64,000 nucleotides of DNA, from contig NZ_CP016172.1 of assembly GCF_001676725.1 (NCBI RefSeq), positions 4,526,001-4,590,000 of the forward strand. The letters are read 5' to 3'. Below, piece after piece: positions 26,526 through 36,191 of the stretch. The translations under genes were made by a program, and so were the position numbers. A model generated the notes under the pieces. It was not told the origin of the DNA. It was given only the letters and a program-made list of their open reading frames with translations, and made no database searches. This DNA is from Bordetella flabilis (lineage in GTDB: Bacteria > Pseudomonadota > Gammaproteobacteria > Burkholderiales > Burkholderiaceae_B). Numbering within the stretch: position 1 is the first letter of the stretch; every line of letters begins with the position of its first letter.

Positions 26526-27227
26526 ATGAATCGCCAGCTGTTGCTAGACGTGCTTCCCGCGCCCGCGCCTACGCTGGGCAACTACATCGCCGGGCCCAAT
26601 GGGCAGGCGTTGGAAGCGGCGCGCCAGATGGCTCCCGGCCGGGCGCTATACCTGTGGGGCCCTTCCGGGTGCGGTCGCAGCCACCTGCTGCACGCCATCG
26701 CGCACCAGCACGGCGGCCGCTACGTCGGCGCACAGGCCGCGCATGCGGAGTTGGCCACGCTGGCGCAGACGGCGCCGACCGACCCCATGCCGGCCATCGT
26801 GGCCGTGGACGACCTGCACCGCATGGACGAGGCGGGACAGGCGGCGCTGTTTGCCTTGTACAATCGCTGGCGCGAGTCCGCGGCGACGGGCCATGCCTTC
26901 GCCCTCGCCGTCGCGGGAGACCGCGCGCCGCTGGCGATGCCGCTGCGCGAGGACCTTCGGACCCGGCTGGGCTGGGACCTGGTCTTCCGGCTCGATCCAC
27001 TGTCGGATGACGACAAACTGGCCGCGCTGGCCGCGCAGGCGACCGAACGAGGCCTGCAGCTGGCGCCGGAAGTCATCAGCTGGATGCTCACCCATTACGT
27101 GCGCGACATGGGCCGCCTGTCCGCCCTGCTGGATGCGCTGGATCGCTATTCCCTGGCCACCCGCCGGCCCCTGACCATTCCGCTGCTGCGTACCATGCTG
27201 GCGGACCCGGATACCCCTACGTCATGA
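26526..27227 (+). CDS. hda: DnaA regulatory inactivator Hda
   Basis: Hda (233 residues) binds the DNA-loaded sliding clamp and triggers ATP hydrolysis by DnaA, preventing re-initiation of replication. The N-terminal clamp-binding motif is QLLLDVLP. The AAA+ core has an atypical Walker A, GPSGCGRSH, with Arg-Ser as in E. coli Hda, Walker B IVAVDDLHRMD, and an Arg finger region near FRLDPLSDDDK. An upstream in-frame ATG at 26394 would add 44 residues before the clamp motif, which must be N-terminal, so 26526 is chosen. ATGA overlap with the next gene. Confidence 0.94.
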   Translation: MNRQLLLDVLPAPAPTLGNYIAGPNGQALEAARQMAPGRALYLWGPSGCGRSHLLHAIAHQHGGRYVGAQAAHAELATLAQTAPTDPMPAIVAVDDLHRMDEAGQAALFALYNRWRESAATGHAFALAVAGDRAPLAMPLREDLRTRLGWDLVFRLDPLSDDDKLAALAAQATERGLQLAPEVISWMLTHYVRDMGRLSALLDALDRYSLATRRPLTIPLLRTMLADPDTPTS

Positions 27228-27922
27228 CTGCCGCACGCCTTGCCCTCTTCGATCTCGACCACACCTTGCTGCCCCTGGACAGCGATTACCAGTGGGCGGA
27301 TTTCCTGGCCCGCACGGGCCGCGCGGGCGACCCCGACGAAGCGCGGGCCCGCAACGAAGACCTGATGGCGCGCTACAACCGCGGCGAGCTCACCGCGGAG
27401 CAGTCGGCCGAATTCATGCTGGGATTGCTGGCCGCGCATACCCCCTTCGACCTGGCGGCCTGGCACGAGGAATACATGGCGGAGGTGATCCGTCCGTCGA
27501 TCAGCCTGGCGGCCGTGCGCCTGGTGCAGGACCACCTGCATGCCGGCGACCTGTGCGCCGTGGTCACGGCCACCAACCATTTCGTCACCGCGCCCATCGC
27601 CCGCGCCTTCGGCGTGCCGCACCTGATCGCCACCGTGCCCGAATACGTGGCGGGCCGCTATACCGGACGCATCGCCGGCACACCCAGCTTCAAGGAAGGC
27701 AAGGTCGTACGCGTGCACGAATGGCTGCGCGATATGGGCCTGGACCTTGCGGATTTCTCCGAAACGTTCTTTTATAGCGACTCGATCAACGACGTGCCGC
27801 TGCTCGATGTGGTCTCCCGGCCCGTCGCCACCAATCCCAGTCCCGCGCTGCGCGACATCGCGCAAACGCGCGGATGGCAAGTGCTGGAGCTGTTTGCCCA
27901 CATGGAAGATGCGAAGTCCTGA
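27224..27922 (+). CDS. HAD-superfamily subfamily IB phosphatase
   Basis: A 232-residue haloacid-dehalogenase-type phosphatase of the phosphoserine phosphatase-like IB group. Motif I is FDLDHTLLPLDSDYQW (nucleophile first Asp), motif II is VVTATNHF, and motif III/IV is FYSDSINDVPLL. A helical cap spans about residues 20-90. Its substrate is not known: homologues next to hda/pcnB in Burkholderiales are annotated variously as histidinol-phosphatase or phosphoserine phosphatase. It overlaps hda by 4 bases and precedes pcnB by 5. Confidence 0.9.
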   Translation: MTAARLALFDLDHTLLPLDSDYQWADFLARTGRAGDPDEARARNEDLMARYNRGELTAEQSAEFMLGLLAAHTPFDLAAWHEEYMAEVIRPSISLAAVRLVQDHLHAGDLCAVVTATNHFVTAPIARAFGVPHLIATVPEYVAGRYTGRIAGTPSFKEGKVVRVHEWLRDMGLDLADFSETFFYSDSINDVPLLDVVSRPVATNPSPALRDIAQTRGWQVLELFAHMEDAKS

Positions 27923-27927
27923 ATTCG

Positions 27928-29286
27928 ATGATCACCGAAACCATAAAAAAATTCGTCGCCCGGTTGTTCCCGGCGCGCGGCCCGCAGCGCATCTCCCAGG
28001 ATCGCCACGGCATTGATCGCCGCAACGTTTCGCGGCACGCCATCAAAGTCTGCGAAGTCCTGCGCCAGGCGGGCTACGACGCCTATATCGTCGGCGGCGC
28101 CGTACGCGACCTGATCGTCGGCATCGAGCCCAAGGACTTCGACGTCGCCACCAACGCCACGCCCGAGGAAATCCGCCCGCTGTTCCGGCGCGCGCGCATC
28201 ATCGGCCGGCGCTTCCAGCTGGTGCACGTGGTCTTCGGTCAGGAGATCATCGAGACGTCCACCTTCCGCGCCCCGGCCAGCGGCGGACAGGAAACGGATG
28301 AACACGGGCGCATCCTGCGCGACAACGTCTTCGGCAGCCACGAAGAAGACGCGGCGCGGCGCGATTTCACGATGAACGCCCTGTACTACGATCCGCTGAC
28401 GGAAGTAGTCATCGACTACCACAATGGGGTGGCCGACCTGAAGAAGCGCGTCGTGCGGATGATCGGCGATCCGGCGCAACGCTATCGCGAGGACCCGGTG
28501 CGCATGCTGCGCGCGGTCCGCTTCGCGGCCAAGCTGAACGGCACCATCGACCCCGACACGCGCGCGCCGATCAGCGCCATGGCGAGCCTGATCGAGAACG
28601 TTCCGGCTTCGCGCCTGTTCGACGAAATGTTGAAGCTGTTGACCTGCGGCCATGCCATGGACTGCCTGCGCCAACTGCGTGCGCAAGGGCTGCATCACGG
28701 GGTACTGCCCTTGCTGGATGTGGTGCTGGAGCAGCCGCAGGGCGAGCATTTCGTGGAACTGGCCCTGGAGCGCACCGATGCCCGCGTACGGGCGGGCAAG
28801 ACCATCAGCCCCAGCTTCCTGTTCGCCGCGCTGCTGTGGCAACAGGTGGAAGTGCGCTGGCGCGACCTCTGCAAGCAGGGTGAACAGCCGATTCCCGCAT
28901 TGATCCAGGCCGCCGATTCGGTGCTGGACGAGCAGACGGAAAAGCTGGCCATCCAGCGTCGGTTCTCCGCCGACATGCGGGAAATCTGGTTCATGCAGCC
29001 TCGCTTCGAGCGGCGCGCCGGCAAAACGATCTATCGGATGTTGGAACAGCCGCGCTTCCGGGCGGCCTGCGACTTCCTGCAACTGCGCGCCGCGGCCGGC
29101 GAATTCGACAGCGTACTGGCGCAGTGGTGGATGGACCTGGCCAACGGCGACGAAATCGCCCGCGCGCAGATGATCGACGAAGCCTCGCGCGCGCCGCGTC
29201 CCAAGGGCGAGGACGCCCCGCCGCGCCGACGGCGCTCGCGCCGCCGTCCCAATCCGGCCACCGTGGCGCCGGGCGGCGACGAGTAG
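27928..29286 (+). CDS. pcnB: Poly(A) polymerase I
   Basis: PcnB (452 residues) adds 3' A tails to RNAs and so speeds their decay. The nucleotidyltransferase head has the VGGAVRDLIVG G-loop, the DxD metal pair in PKDFDVATNATPEE, and RRDFTMNALYYD. The neck recognises ATP by REDPVRMLRAVRFAAKL. The C-terminal end is strongly basic (PRRRRSRRRPNP), as in E. coli, for RNA binding. The start at 27928 follows the HAD stop by 5 bases; an earlier ATG at 27874 lies inside the HAD gene. Confidence 0.95.
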   Translation: MITETIKKFVARLFPARGPQRISQDRHGIDRRNVSRHAIKVCEVLRQAGYDAYIVGGAVRDLIVGIEPKDFDVATNATPEEIRPLFRRARIIGRRFQLVHVVFGQEIIETSTFRAPASGGQETDEHGRILRDNVFGSHEEDAARRDFTMNALYYDPLTEVVIDYHNGVADLKKRVVRMIGDPAQRYREDPVRMLRAVRFAAKLNGTIDPDTRAPISAMASLIENVPASRLFDEMLKLLTCGHAMDCLRQLRAQGLHHGVLPLLDVVLEQPQGEHFVELALERTDARVRAGKTISPSFLFAALLWQQVEVRWRDLCKQGEQPIPALIQAADSVLDEQTEKLAIQRRFSADMREIWFMQPRFERRAGKTIYRMLEQPRFRAACDFLQLRAAAGEFDSVLAQWWMDLANGDEIARAQMIDEASRAPRPKGEDAPPRRRRSRRRPNPATVAPGGDE

Positions 29287-29358
29287 GCCGCGGGCCGGCC
29301 ACCCCAGGCAGCCAGCAACAGGCAACAGGCAATAGACCGACAGGCAGGATATCGCGCC

Positions 29359-29877
29359 ATGGCCACCGACACCGTCTCCACGTCCGTGCCGCCCGTCCTT
29401 GCCGTGGCGTACGTCGGCCTGGGCGCGAACCTGGGCGATAGCGCGGCGACCTTGCGCGCCGCGCTGCGCGAACTGGCGGCGGTCCCGGGCATCACGGCCT
29501 GCGTGGCGTCGCCGTTCTATCGTTCGGCTCCCGTGCAGGCCAGCGGCCCGGATTTCGTCAATGCGGTCGCGCGCGTGCAGACCCTCCTGCCGCCCCTGGC
29601 CGTCCTGGACGCGCTGCAAACGATCGAGCACCGGCATGGCCGCGACCGGCCTCACCGCAACGCGCCACGCACGCTCGATCTGGACCTGCTGTTGTACGGC
29701 GACCTGCGCCTGGACACAGCGCGACTGACGCTGCCGCACCCGCGCATGGCGGAACGCGCATTCGTGCTGATGCCGCTGCGCGACCTGGAGCCCGGCTTGC
29801 GGCTCGACGGCGCGACCCTGCAGGGGCTGCTCGCCCGCTGCGGCGACCAGGCCATCGCGCGGCTCGACGACGACTGA
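29359..29877 (+). CDS. folK: 2-amino-4-hydroxy-6-hydroxymethyldihydropteridine pyrophosphokinase
   Basis: HPPK (172 residues) transfers pyrophosphate from ATP to the pterin, the step before dihydropteroate synthase in folate synthesis. The motifs are YVGLGANLGD at residues ~18-27, FYRSAPVQASGPDFVNAV, and the signature HGRDRPHRNAPRTLDLDLLLYGD, which holds the catalytic Arg and Asp pair. About 14 residues precede the core, longer than usual. It follows pcnB as in many betaproteobacteria. Confidence 0.96.
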   Translation: MATDTVSTSVPPVLAVAYVGLGANLGDSAATLRAALRELAAVPGITACVASPFYRSAPVQASGPDFVNAVARVQTLLPPLAVLDALQTIEHRHGRDRPHRNAPRTLDLDLLLYGDLRLDTARLTLPHPRMAERAFVLMPLRDLEPGLRLDGATLQGLLARCGDQAIARLDDD

Positions 29878-30062
29878 GTACACGACCGCGCCGCGGTATG
29901 CGCCCCGAATACGCGCCGCATGCCCTACAGCGCACGTCGCACGGCGAACCTGAGGCCGTTCACCTCACGCAGCGCGCCTCACGCAGCGCACGCCCACATG
30001 ACGCACCGCGCGCCGCACGCCGCCGGGTTCACCCGCCGCGGCGTGCAGCCCGTTCCGGAGCC

Positions 30063-31586
30063 TCAGGCCACCGCGACCGGGATCTTGCCGATCCTGGCTT
30101 GCCACTCGCGCGGACCCGTGGTGTGCACGGAGGTGCCCTGGGCATCCACCGCCACCGTCACGGGCATGTCCTTCACCTCGAACTCGTAGATGGCTTCCAT
30201 GCCCAGGTCCGCAAAGGCCAGTACCTTGGCGGCGCGTATGGCCTTGGACACGAGGTAGGCCGCGCCGCCGACCGCCATCAGGTATGCCGATTGGTGCTTG
30301 CGGATCGCCTCGATCGCGACCGGGCCGCGCTCGGACTTGCCGATCATGGCGATCAGGCCCGTCTTGTCCAGCATCATGTCGGTGAACTTGTCCATGCGGG
30401 TGGAAGTCGTGGGGCCGGCGGGGCCGACCACCTCGTCGCGCACGGGATCCACGGGACCCACGTAGTAGATGACGCGATTGGCGAAGTCCACGGGCAGCGG
30501 TTCACCCTTGGCCAGCATGTCCTGGATGCGCTTGTGCGCGGCATCGCGGCCGGTCAGCATCTTGCCCGACAGCAGCAGGGTCTGGCCCGGCTTCCAGCTG
30601 GCGACTTCTTCCTTGGTCAAGGTGTCGAGATCCACCTGCTTCGACTTGTTGTAGTCCGGCGCCCAACGGACCTCCGGCCATTCCGACAAGGCCGGAGGCG
30701 TCAGCTGCGCGGGACCGCTGCCATCCAGTTCGAAATGTGCATGGCGCGTGGCCGCGCAATTGGGGATCATCGCCACGGGCAGCGATGCCGCATGGGTGGG
30801 GAAGGTGGCGATCTTGATGTCCAGCACGGTCGTCAGGCCGCCCAGCCCTTGGGCGCCGATACCCAGTGCGTTGACCTTTTCGTACAGCTCGATGCGCAGT
30901 TCTTCCAGCTTGTTCTGCGGACCGCGCTGCAGCAGCTCGTACATGTCGATGTCGTCCATGAGCGACTGCTTGGCCATCAGCATGGCCTTTTCCGCGGTGC
31001 CGCCGACGCCGATGCCCAGCATGCCGGGCGGGCACCAGCCCGCCCCCATGGTCGGCACGGTCTTCAGCACCCAGTCGACCAGCGAATCGCTGGGATTGAG
31101 CATGGCGAACTTGGATTTGTTCTCGGAGCCGCCGCCCTTGGAAGCCAGTTGCACGTCGATCCTGTCGCCGGGCACCAGCTCCACATTCACGATACAGGGC
31201 GTGTTGTCCTTGGTGTTGCGACGCGCGAACAGCGGGTCGGCCAGCACCGAGGCGCGCAGCGGGTTGTCGGCGTTCAGATACCCGCGCCGCACGCCTTCGT
31301 CACAGAGCTCCTGCAGGCTGCGTGCGCTGTCGAAGCGCACGTTCATGCCGATCTTCAGGAACACATTGACGATCCCGGTGTCCTGGCACAGCGGGCGCTT
31401 GCCTTCCGCGCACATCCGGGAATTGGTCAGTATCTGCGCGATGGCATCGCGCGCGGCCGGGCTTTCCTCGCGCTCGTAGGCGCGCGCCAGGTGGCGGATG
31501 TAGTCCACCGGATGGTAATAGCTGATGAACTGGATGCCATCCGCGATGGACTGGATGAAATCTTCTTCCTTGATGATGACGGTCAT
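30063..31586 (-). CDS. fumA: Class I (iron-sulfur) fumarate hydratase
   Basis: A 507-residue single-chain 4Fe-4S hydro-lyase of the FumA/FumB type. N-terminal (alpha-like) part: RPLCQDTGIVNVFLKIG. The cluster cysteines appear to be C67-like (LCQDTG), GAGWCPPGMLGIGVGG and NCAATRHAHFE. The C-terminal (beta-like) part has SGKMLTGRDAAHKRI and GPTTSTRMDKF. It is oxygen-sensitive, and a class II backup (FumC) lies at 18191-19588. Tartrate dehydratases share the fold, but the fused arrangement favours fumarase. Its start is 84 bases short of the neighbouring hydratase's stop. Confidence 0.94.
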   Translation of the reverse strand: MTVIIKEEDFIQSIADGIQFISYYHPVDYIRHLARAYEREESPAARDAIAQILTNSRMCAEGKRPLCQDTGIVNVFLKIGMNVRFDSARSLQELCDEGVRRGYLNADNPLRASVLADPLFARRNTKDNTPCIVNVELVPGDRIDVQLASKGGGSENKSKFAMLNPSDSLVDWVLKTVPTMGAGWCPPGMLGIGVGGTAEKAMLMAKQSLMDDIDMYELLQRGPQNKLEELRIELYEKVNALGIGAQGLGGLTTVLDIKIATFPTHAASLPVAMIPNCAATRHAHFELDGSGPAQLTPPALSEWPEVRWAPDYNKSKQVDLDTLTKEEVASWKPGQTLLLSGKMLTGRDAAHKRIQDMLAKGEPLPVDFANRVIYYVGPVDPVRDEVVGPAGPTTSTRMDKFTDMMLDKTGLIAMIGKSERGPVAIEAIRKHQSAYLMAVGGAAYLVSKAIRAAKVLAFADLGMEAIYEFEVKDMPVTVAVDAQGTSVHTTGPREWQARIGKIPVAVA

Positions 31587-31658
31587 GACGAGCTTGCGGT
31601 AAGGGGTGGACGATGGCGGCCGGCGGGATGTCGGCGGGCGAAGTATAGGCGGGCCCGG

Positions 31659-32426
31659 CTATTTTCCCTGCCAGACCGGCTTGCGCTTTTCCGCGAAGGC
31701 GGTGGCGCCTTCCTTGGCGTCGGCGGACGTGAAGATGTGGGCGATCAACGGCCGCTGGCGGTCGAACATGCCGTCCTGCTCCCAGTCCACCGCCTGCGCG
31801 ACCACGCTCTTGGCCGTCTGGACCGCCAACGGGCCGTTCTCCACGATGGCGCGCGCCAGCGCCATCGCGCCTTCCAGGGCCTGGCCCGGTTCGGCCAGGC
31901 GGTTGACCAGCCCATAGGCATGGGCGCGCTCGGCCGTCAGCATATCGCCCGTCAGGATGACTTCCATGGCAATGTGGTACGGCAGGCGGCGCGGCAGGCG
32001 CAGCATGCCACCGGAGCCCGCCACCAGCCCGCGCTTGACCTCGGGCAAGCCGAAGTTGGCATTGCGGGCCGCGACGATCAGGTCGCAGGCCAGCGCCATT
32101 TCGCAGCCCCCGGCCAGGGCATACCCTTCCACCGCGGCGATCAGCGGCTTTTTGGGCGGCGCTTCGTTCAGCCCGGCAAAGCCGCGGCCCGGGATCAGCG
32201 GACGTTGGCCGCTCTGCGCGAAGGCCTTCAGGTCCATGCCGGAGGAAAACGTATTGTTGGCGCCGGTCAGGATGCCGATACGGGCGGCCGGATTGTTGTC
32301 CAGCTCATCCAGCGCCGCGGCCATGGCCTGCGCGGTCTCCAGGTTGATCGCATTGCGGGCGTCGGGACGGTTGATGGTGATGGTCTGGATGCCGTCGACG
32401 AGTTCAACCTTGATGAGGTCGGCCAT
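31659..32426 (-). CDS. Enoyl-CoA hydratase (crotonase family)
   Basis: A 255-residue crotonase with all catalytic features: oxyanion-hole segments FSSGMDLKAF and GYALAGGCEMALACDL, first Glu in FGLPEVKRGL and second Glu in IAMEVILTG. It ends AEKRKPVWQGK, typical of acyl-CoA hydratases acting on short or methyl-branched chains. It lies upstream of the class I fumarase on the same strand and is divergent from glyQ. The exact substrate is not clear, and unlike the homologue at 1219-2034 it should be a true hydratase. Confidence 0.92.
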   Translation of the reverse strand: MADLIKVELVDGIQTITINRPDARNAINLETAQAMAAALDELDNNPAARIGILTGANNTFSSGMDLKAFAQSGQRPLIPGRGFAGLNEAPPKKPLIAAVEGYALAGGCEMALACDLIVAARNANFGLPEVKRGLVAGSGGMLRLPRRLPYHIAMEVILTGDMLTAERAHAYGLVNRLAEPGQALEGAMALARAIVENGPLAVQTAKSVVAQAVDWEQDGMFDRQRPLIAHIFTSADAKEGATAFAEKRKPVWQGK

Positions 32427-32602
32427 GGTCTGTGTCCTTTCACGTTGGAGGAAGCCGGGCGCGCGGCATGGAGGCCGGCGCGGACCGCGGGAAGATGGAA
32501 TGATACGTCCAACGACGCGGCGTTTCCCCGGCAGCCGGCACCCCAGTTAAAATGCCCGGTTTCCCATCGGCACGCCCTACGGGCGGTTCCCCCTGCACCC
32601 AT

Positions 32603-33514
32603 ATGCTTACCTTTCAGCAAATCATCCTAAAACTCCAGGAATACTGGGATAAGCAGGGCTGCACGCTGTTGCAGCCCTACGATATGGAAGTCGGCGCGGG
32701 AACCTCGCATACCGCCACCTTCCTGCGCGCCATCGGCCCGGAGCCCTGGCGGGCCGCCTATGTGCAGCCGTCGCGCCGCCCCAAGGATGGCCGCTATGGC
32801 GAAAACCCCAACCGTATGCAGCACTACTACCAATACCAGGTGGTGCTGAAACCCGCGCCGCCGGAAATCCTGGACTTGTATATCGGCTCGCTGAAGGCGC
32901 TGGGCATCGATCCCACGCAGCATGACATCCGTTTCGTCGAGGACGACTGGGAGAACCCCACGCTGGGCGCCTGGGGCCTGGGCTGGGAGGTCTGGCTCAA
33001 TGGCATGGAAGTCACGCAGTTCACGTACTTCCAGCAGGTGGGCGGGCTGAATTGCACGCCCACCACCGGCGAGATCACCTACGGGCTGGAGCGCCTGGCC
33101 ATGTACCTGCAGGACGTGCAGAGCGTGTACGACCTGGTGTGGACGGTGGGCCGCGACGGCCGGCCGGTCAAGTACGGCGACGTCTTCCACCAGAACGAGG
33201 TGGAGCAATCCACCTACAACTTCGAATATTCCTCGGCCGACATGCTGTTCGCGCATTTCAACGACTACGAATCCGAGGCCAAGCGCCTGATGGACGTGCC
33301 GCTGGCCCTGCCGGCCTACGAAGCGGTGCTCAAGGCCGCCCATACCTTCAACCTGCTGGACGCGCGCGGCGCGATCAGCGTGACCGAGCGCGCCACCTAT
33401 ATCGGCCGCATCCGCAATCTGTCGCGCGCCATCGCGCAGGCCTACTACGAGTCGCGCGAACGGCTGGGCTTTCCCATGCTGGCCGGCCAGTCCGCCGCGG
33501 AGGCCGTGCAATGA
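32603..33514 (+). CDS. glyQ: Glycyl-tRNA synthetase alpha subunit
   Basis: GlyQ (303 residues) carries the catalytic class II core of the heterotetrameric alpha2beta2 GlyRS. It begins [19 protein letters not shown] and includes [19 protein letters not shown], the class II motif 2-like [19 protein letters not shown], and [23 protein letters not shown]. An in-frame ATG at 32552 would add 17 residues not found in the family. Its stop overlaps the glyS start (ATGA), giving the equal expression the complex needs. Confidence 0.97.
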   Translation: MLTFQQIILKLQEYWDKQGCTLLQPYDMEVGAGTSHTATFLRAIGPEPWRAAYVQPSRRPKDGRYGENPNRMQHYYQYQVVLKPAPPEILDLYIGSLKALGIDPTQHDIRFVEDDWENPTLGAWGLGWEVWLNGMEVTQFTYFQQVGGLNCTPTTGEITYGLERLAMYLQDVQSVYDLVWTVGRDGRPVKYGDVFHQNEVEQSTYNFEYSSADMLFAHFNDYESEAKRLMDVPLALPAYEAVLKAAHTFNLLDARGAISVTERATYIGRIRNLSRAIAQAYYESRERLGFPMLAGQSAAEAVQ

Positions 33515-35649
33515 CCGACGCCATCCGCCCCCTGCTGCTCGAACTGCTGACCGAGGAGTTGCCGCCCAAGGCCCTGCGCCGCCTGGGCGAGGCCTTTGCC
33601 GAAGCCATCCGGCTGTCCCTGGACGCGAACGGCCTGCTGGCGCCGGATTGCCGTATGCAGCCCTACGCCACCCCGCGCCGGCTGGCGGTGCACCTGTCGG
33701 CGGTGCGCGCCCAGGCGCCGGACCAGCACTATGCCGAAAAGCTGATGCCGGTAAAGGTGGGCCTGGACGGCGAAGGCCGCCCCACCCCGGCACTGATCAA
33801 GAAGCTCGCCGCCAAGGGCCTGGATACGATTGATGTCGCGGCGCTGGCGCGTGAGTCGGACGGCAAGCAGGAATACCTGGTGGCTCGCGGCACCGCCCCG
33901 GGCGCCAGCCTGGCCGCCGGACTGAAGCAAGCCTTGGATGCGGCCATCGATGGCCTGCCGATTCCCAAGGTCATGAGCTACCAGCTGGCCGACGGCGTCA
34001 CGACGGTGAAATTCGTGCGCCCGGCGCATGGGCTGGTTGCGCTGTTCGGCGCCGATGTCGTCGATATCGCCGCGCTGGGCCTGTCCGCGGGTCGCGGCAC
34101 CCTGGGTCACCGCTTCATGAGCCCCGCGCCCATCGCCTTGCGCGACGCCGATAGCTACGTCGACCAACTGGCCGAAAGCGGACGCGTGATCGCCTCGTTC
34201 GACGCGCGCCGCGCCGATATCGCCGCGCAGTTGCAGGCGCACGCCGAACGCCTGGGCGCCACCCTGGGCGACGATCCGGAAGTGCCCGCCCTCCTGGATG
34301 AGGTGACCGCGCTGGTCGAGCACCCGACGGTCTACATCGGCGAGTTCGAACCCCGCTTCCTGGAGGTGCCGCAGGAATGCCTGATCCTGACGATGCGGCT
34401 GAACCAGAAGTATTTCCCGCTGTTCGCGCCGGGCACGGGCAAGCTGACGCACCGCTTCCTTATCGTCAGCAATATGCACGTGGCCGATCCGGCCAACATC
34501 GTGGAAGGCAACCAGCGCGTGGTGCGTCCACGCCTGGCCGACGCGCAATTCTTCTTCGAGACCGACCGCAAGACCCCGCTGGCCGCGCGCGTCGAGCAGC
34601 TCGGCACCATCGTGTATCACAACAAGCTGGGCACGCAGTTGCAGCGCGTCGAGCGCGTGCGGGCGGTGGCGCGTGGCGTCGCGCAGGCGCTCGGCGCCGA
34701 TCCGCGGGCAGCGGACCGCGCCGCCCTGCTGGCCAAGGCCGATCTGGGCACGCAGATGGTGGGCGAGTTCCCCGAACTGCAAGGCATCATGGGCGCGTAC
34801 TACGCGCAAGCCGATGGCGAAGGCGCGGACGTGGTGCTGGCGCTGCGCGATCAATACCGCAACCGCCTGGACACCGCCGTCGACGCTGCCGCGCTGACGG
34901 CGGCGGTCCTGTTCATCGCCGAACGTGCGGAAACGCTGGTCGGAATCTGGAGCATAGGGCTGGCCCCCACGGGCGAACGCGATCCTTACGGGCTGCGCCG
35001 CGCCGCGCTGGGCGTGATCAGCGCTTTCGAACAACTGGCGGCCGGCGGCTGGCTGCAACCGAGCGAGAACGGTCCCCTGACCCTGGAGGGCCTGCTGCGC
35101 CTGGCCGCCGACAGCTTCGGGCCGGGGCAGATCGCCGACAACGTCCTGGCCGAGGTGCAGGCCTTCGTCTACGAACGCTATCGCAACCAATTGGCGGCGG
35201 AGTTCGAACGCAACGCCGTGGATGCCGTTATCGCCCTGAGCCCGCCCCTGCACCAGGTGGCGCCACGCGTGCGCGCCGTCACGGCCTTCGGCGCGCTGCC
35301 CGAGGCGGCCAGCCTGGCCGCGGCCAACAAACGGGTCGGCAACCTGCTGAAGAAAACCGAAGGGGAGATAGGTGCGGTGCAGGCCGAACGCCTGTTCGAA
35401 CCCGCCGAACGCGCACTGGCGCAGACCATCGCAACACTGAGCCCGCGCGCCCAGTCGCAGTTCGAGGCGGGCGACTTCGCCGGCAGCCTCAGCACCCTGG
35501 CACAGGCCCGCGAACCGGTGGACGCTTTCTTCGCCGACGTCATGGTCATGGCCGACGACCCGGCGGTCCGCGCCAACCGGCTGGCCCTGCTGGCCGAACT
35601 CCATGGCCTGATGAACAAGGTCGCCGACATTTCCAGGTTGGCCCAGTGA
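33511..35649 (+). CDS. glyS: Glycyl-tRNA synthetase beta subunit
   Basis: GlyS (712 residues) binds tRNA-Gly and contributes to its recognition; the N-terminal half forms B3/B4-like and HD-like domains and the C-terminal ~110 residues an anticodon-binding (DALR-like) domain. It begins [24 protein letters not shown] and includes [10 protein letters not shown] and the segment [24 protein letters not shown]. The start overlaps the glyQ stop. The gmhB GTG start in turn overlaps its own TGA. Confidence 0.97.
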   Translation: MTDAIRPLLLELLTEELPPKALRRLGEAFAEAIRLSLDANGLLAPDCRMQPYATPRRLAVHLSAVRAQAPDQHYAEKLMPVKVGLDGEGRPTPALIKKLAAKGLDTIDVAALARESDGKQEYLVARGTAPGASLAAGLKQALDAAIDGLPIPKVMSYQLADGVTTVKFVRPAHGLVALFGADVVDIAALGLSAGRGTLGHRFMSPAPIALRDADSYVDQLAESGRVIASFDARRADIAAQLQAHAERLGATLGDDPEVPALLDEVTALVEHPTVYIGEFEPRFLEVPQECLILTMRLNQKYFPLFAPGTGKLTHRFLIVSNMHVADPANIVEGNQRVVRPRLADAQFFFETDRKTPLAARVEQLGTIVYHNKLGTQLQRVERVRAVARGVAQALGADPRAADRAALLAKADLGTQMVGEFPELQGIMGAYYAQADGEGADVVLALRDQYRNRLDTAVDAAALTAAVLFIAERAETLVGIWSIGLAPTGERDPYGLRRAALGVISAFEQLAAGGWLQPSENGPLTLEGLLRLAADSFGPGQIADNVLAEVQAFVYERYRNQLAAEFERNAVDAVIALSPPLHQVAPRVRAVTAFGALPEAASLAAANKRVGNLLKKTEGEIGAVQAERLFEPAERALAQTIATLSPRAQSQFEAGDFAGSLSTLAQAREPVDAFFADVMVMADDPAVRANRLALLAELHGLMNKVADISRLAQ

Positions 35650-36191
35650 AACTGATCATCCTCGACCGCGATGGCGTCATTAATCACGAAAGCGATGCTT
35701 TCGTGAAGACGCCGGATGAATGGATCGCGCTGCCTGGCTCGATGCGGGCCATCGCGCGCCTGCACCAGGCGGGCTGGACGGTCGTCGTGGCATCCAACCA
35801 GTCGGGACTGGGGCGGCGCCTGTTCGACATGAACACCCTGACGACGATCCACGCCAAGATGCGGCGGGAAGTCGCGCAGGCAGGCGGGGCCATCCATGCC
35901 ATCTTCATTTGCCCGCACCTGCCGGAAGACCATTGCGCCTGCCGCAAGCCGCTGCCCGGCATGTACCAGCAGATCGCCGAACGCTATGACGTGGATCTGC
36001 GAGGCGTGCCGGCGGTGGGTGATTCGCTGCGCGATCTGCAAGCCTGCGCAGCCATGGGCTGCGCGCCATGGCTGGTGAAGACGGGCAACGGGCTCAAGAC
36101 CCTGGCCCAAGGCGAACTGCCGGCCGGGACACGGATCGTGGATGACCTGGGCGCGGCGGTGGACGCGCTGCTGGAGGAAAGCCCGGCATGA
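35646..36191 (+). CDS. gmhB: D-glycero-beta-D-manno-heptose-1,7-bisphosphate 7-phosphatase
   Basis: GmhB (181 residues) removes the 7-phosphate during ADP-heptose synthesis for the LPS inner core. The HAD motif I is LIILDRDGVINH with both Asp residues, then SNQSGLGRR, the zinc loop CPHLPEDHCACRKP (Cys/His/Cys/Cys), and motif IV GDSLRDLQAC. The start is GTG at 35646, overlapping the glyS stop; the frame upstream contains no better start, and [10 protein letters not shown] is the expected N-terminus. A 4-base overlap leads into the acyltransferase. Confidence 0.95.
   Translation: MKLIILDRDGVINHESDAFVKTPDEWIALPGSMRAIARLHQAGWTVVVASNQSGLGRRLFDMNTLTTIHAKMRREVAQAGGAIHAIFICPHLPEDHCACRKPLPGMYQQIAERYDVDLRGVPAVGDSLRDLQACAAMGCAPWLVKTGNGLKTLAQGELPAGTRIVDDLGAAVDALLEESPA

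Noticed and set aside
29898..32630. 910-residue + strand frame over fumA and the hydratase gene
   Set aside because: It runs through two opposite-strand genes with full catalytic motifs and reads as His/Arg/Gly-rich noise.
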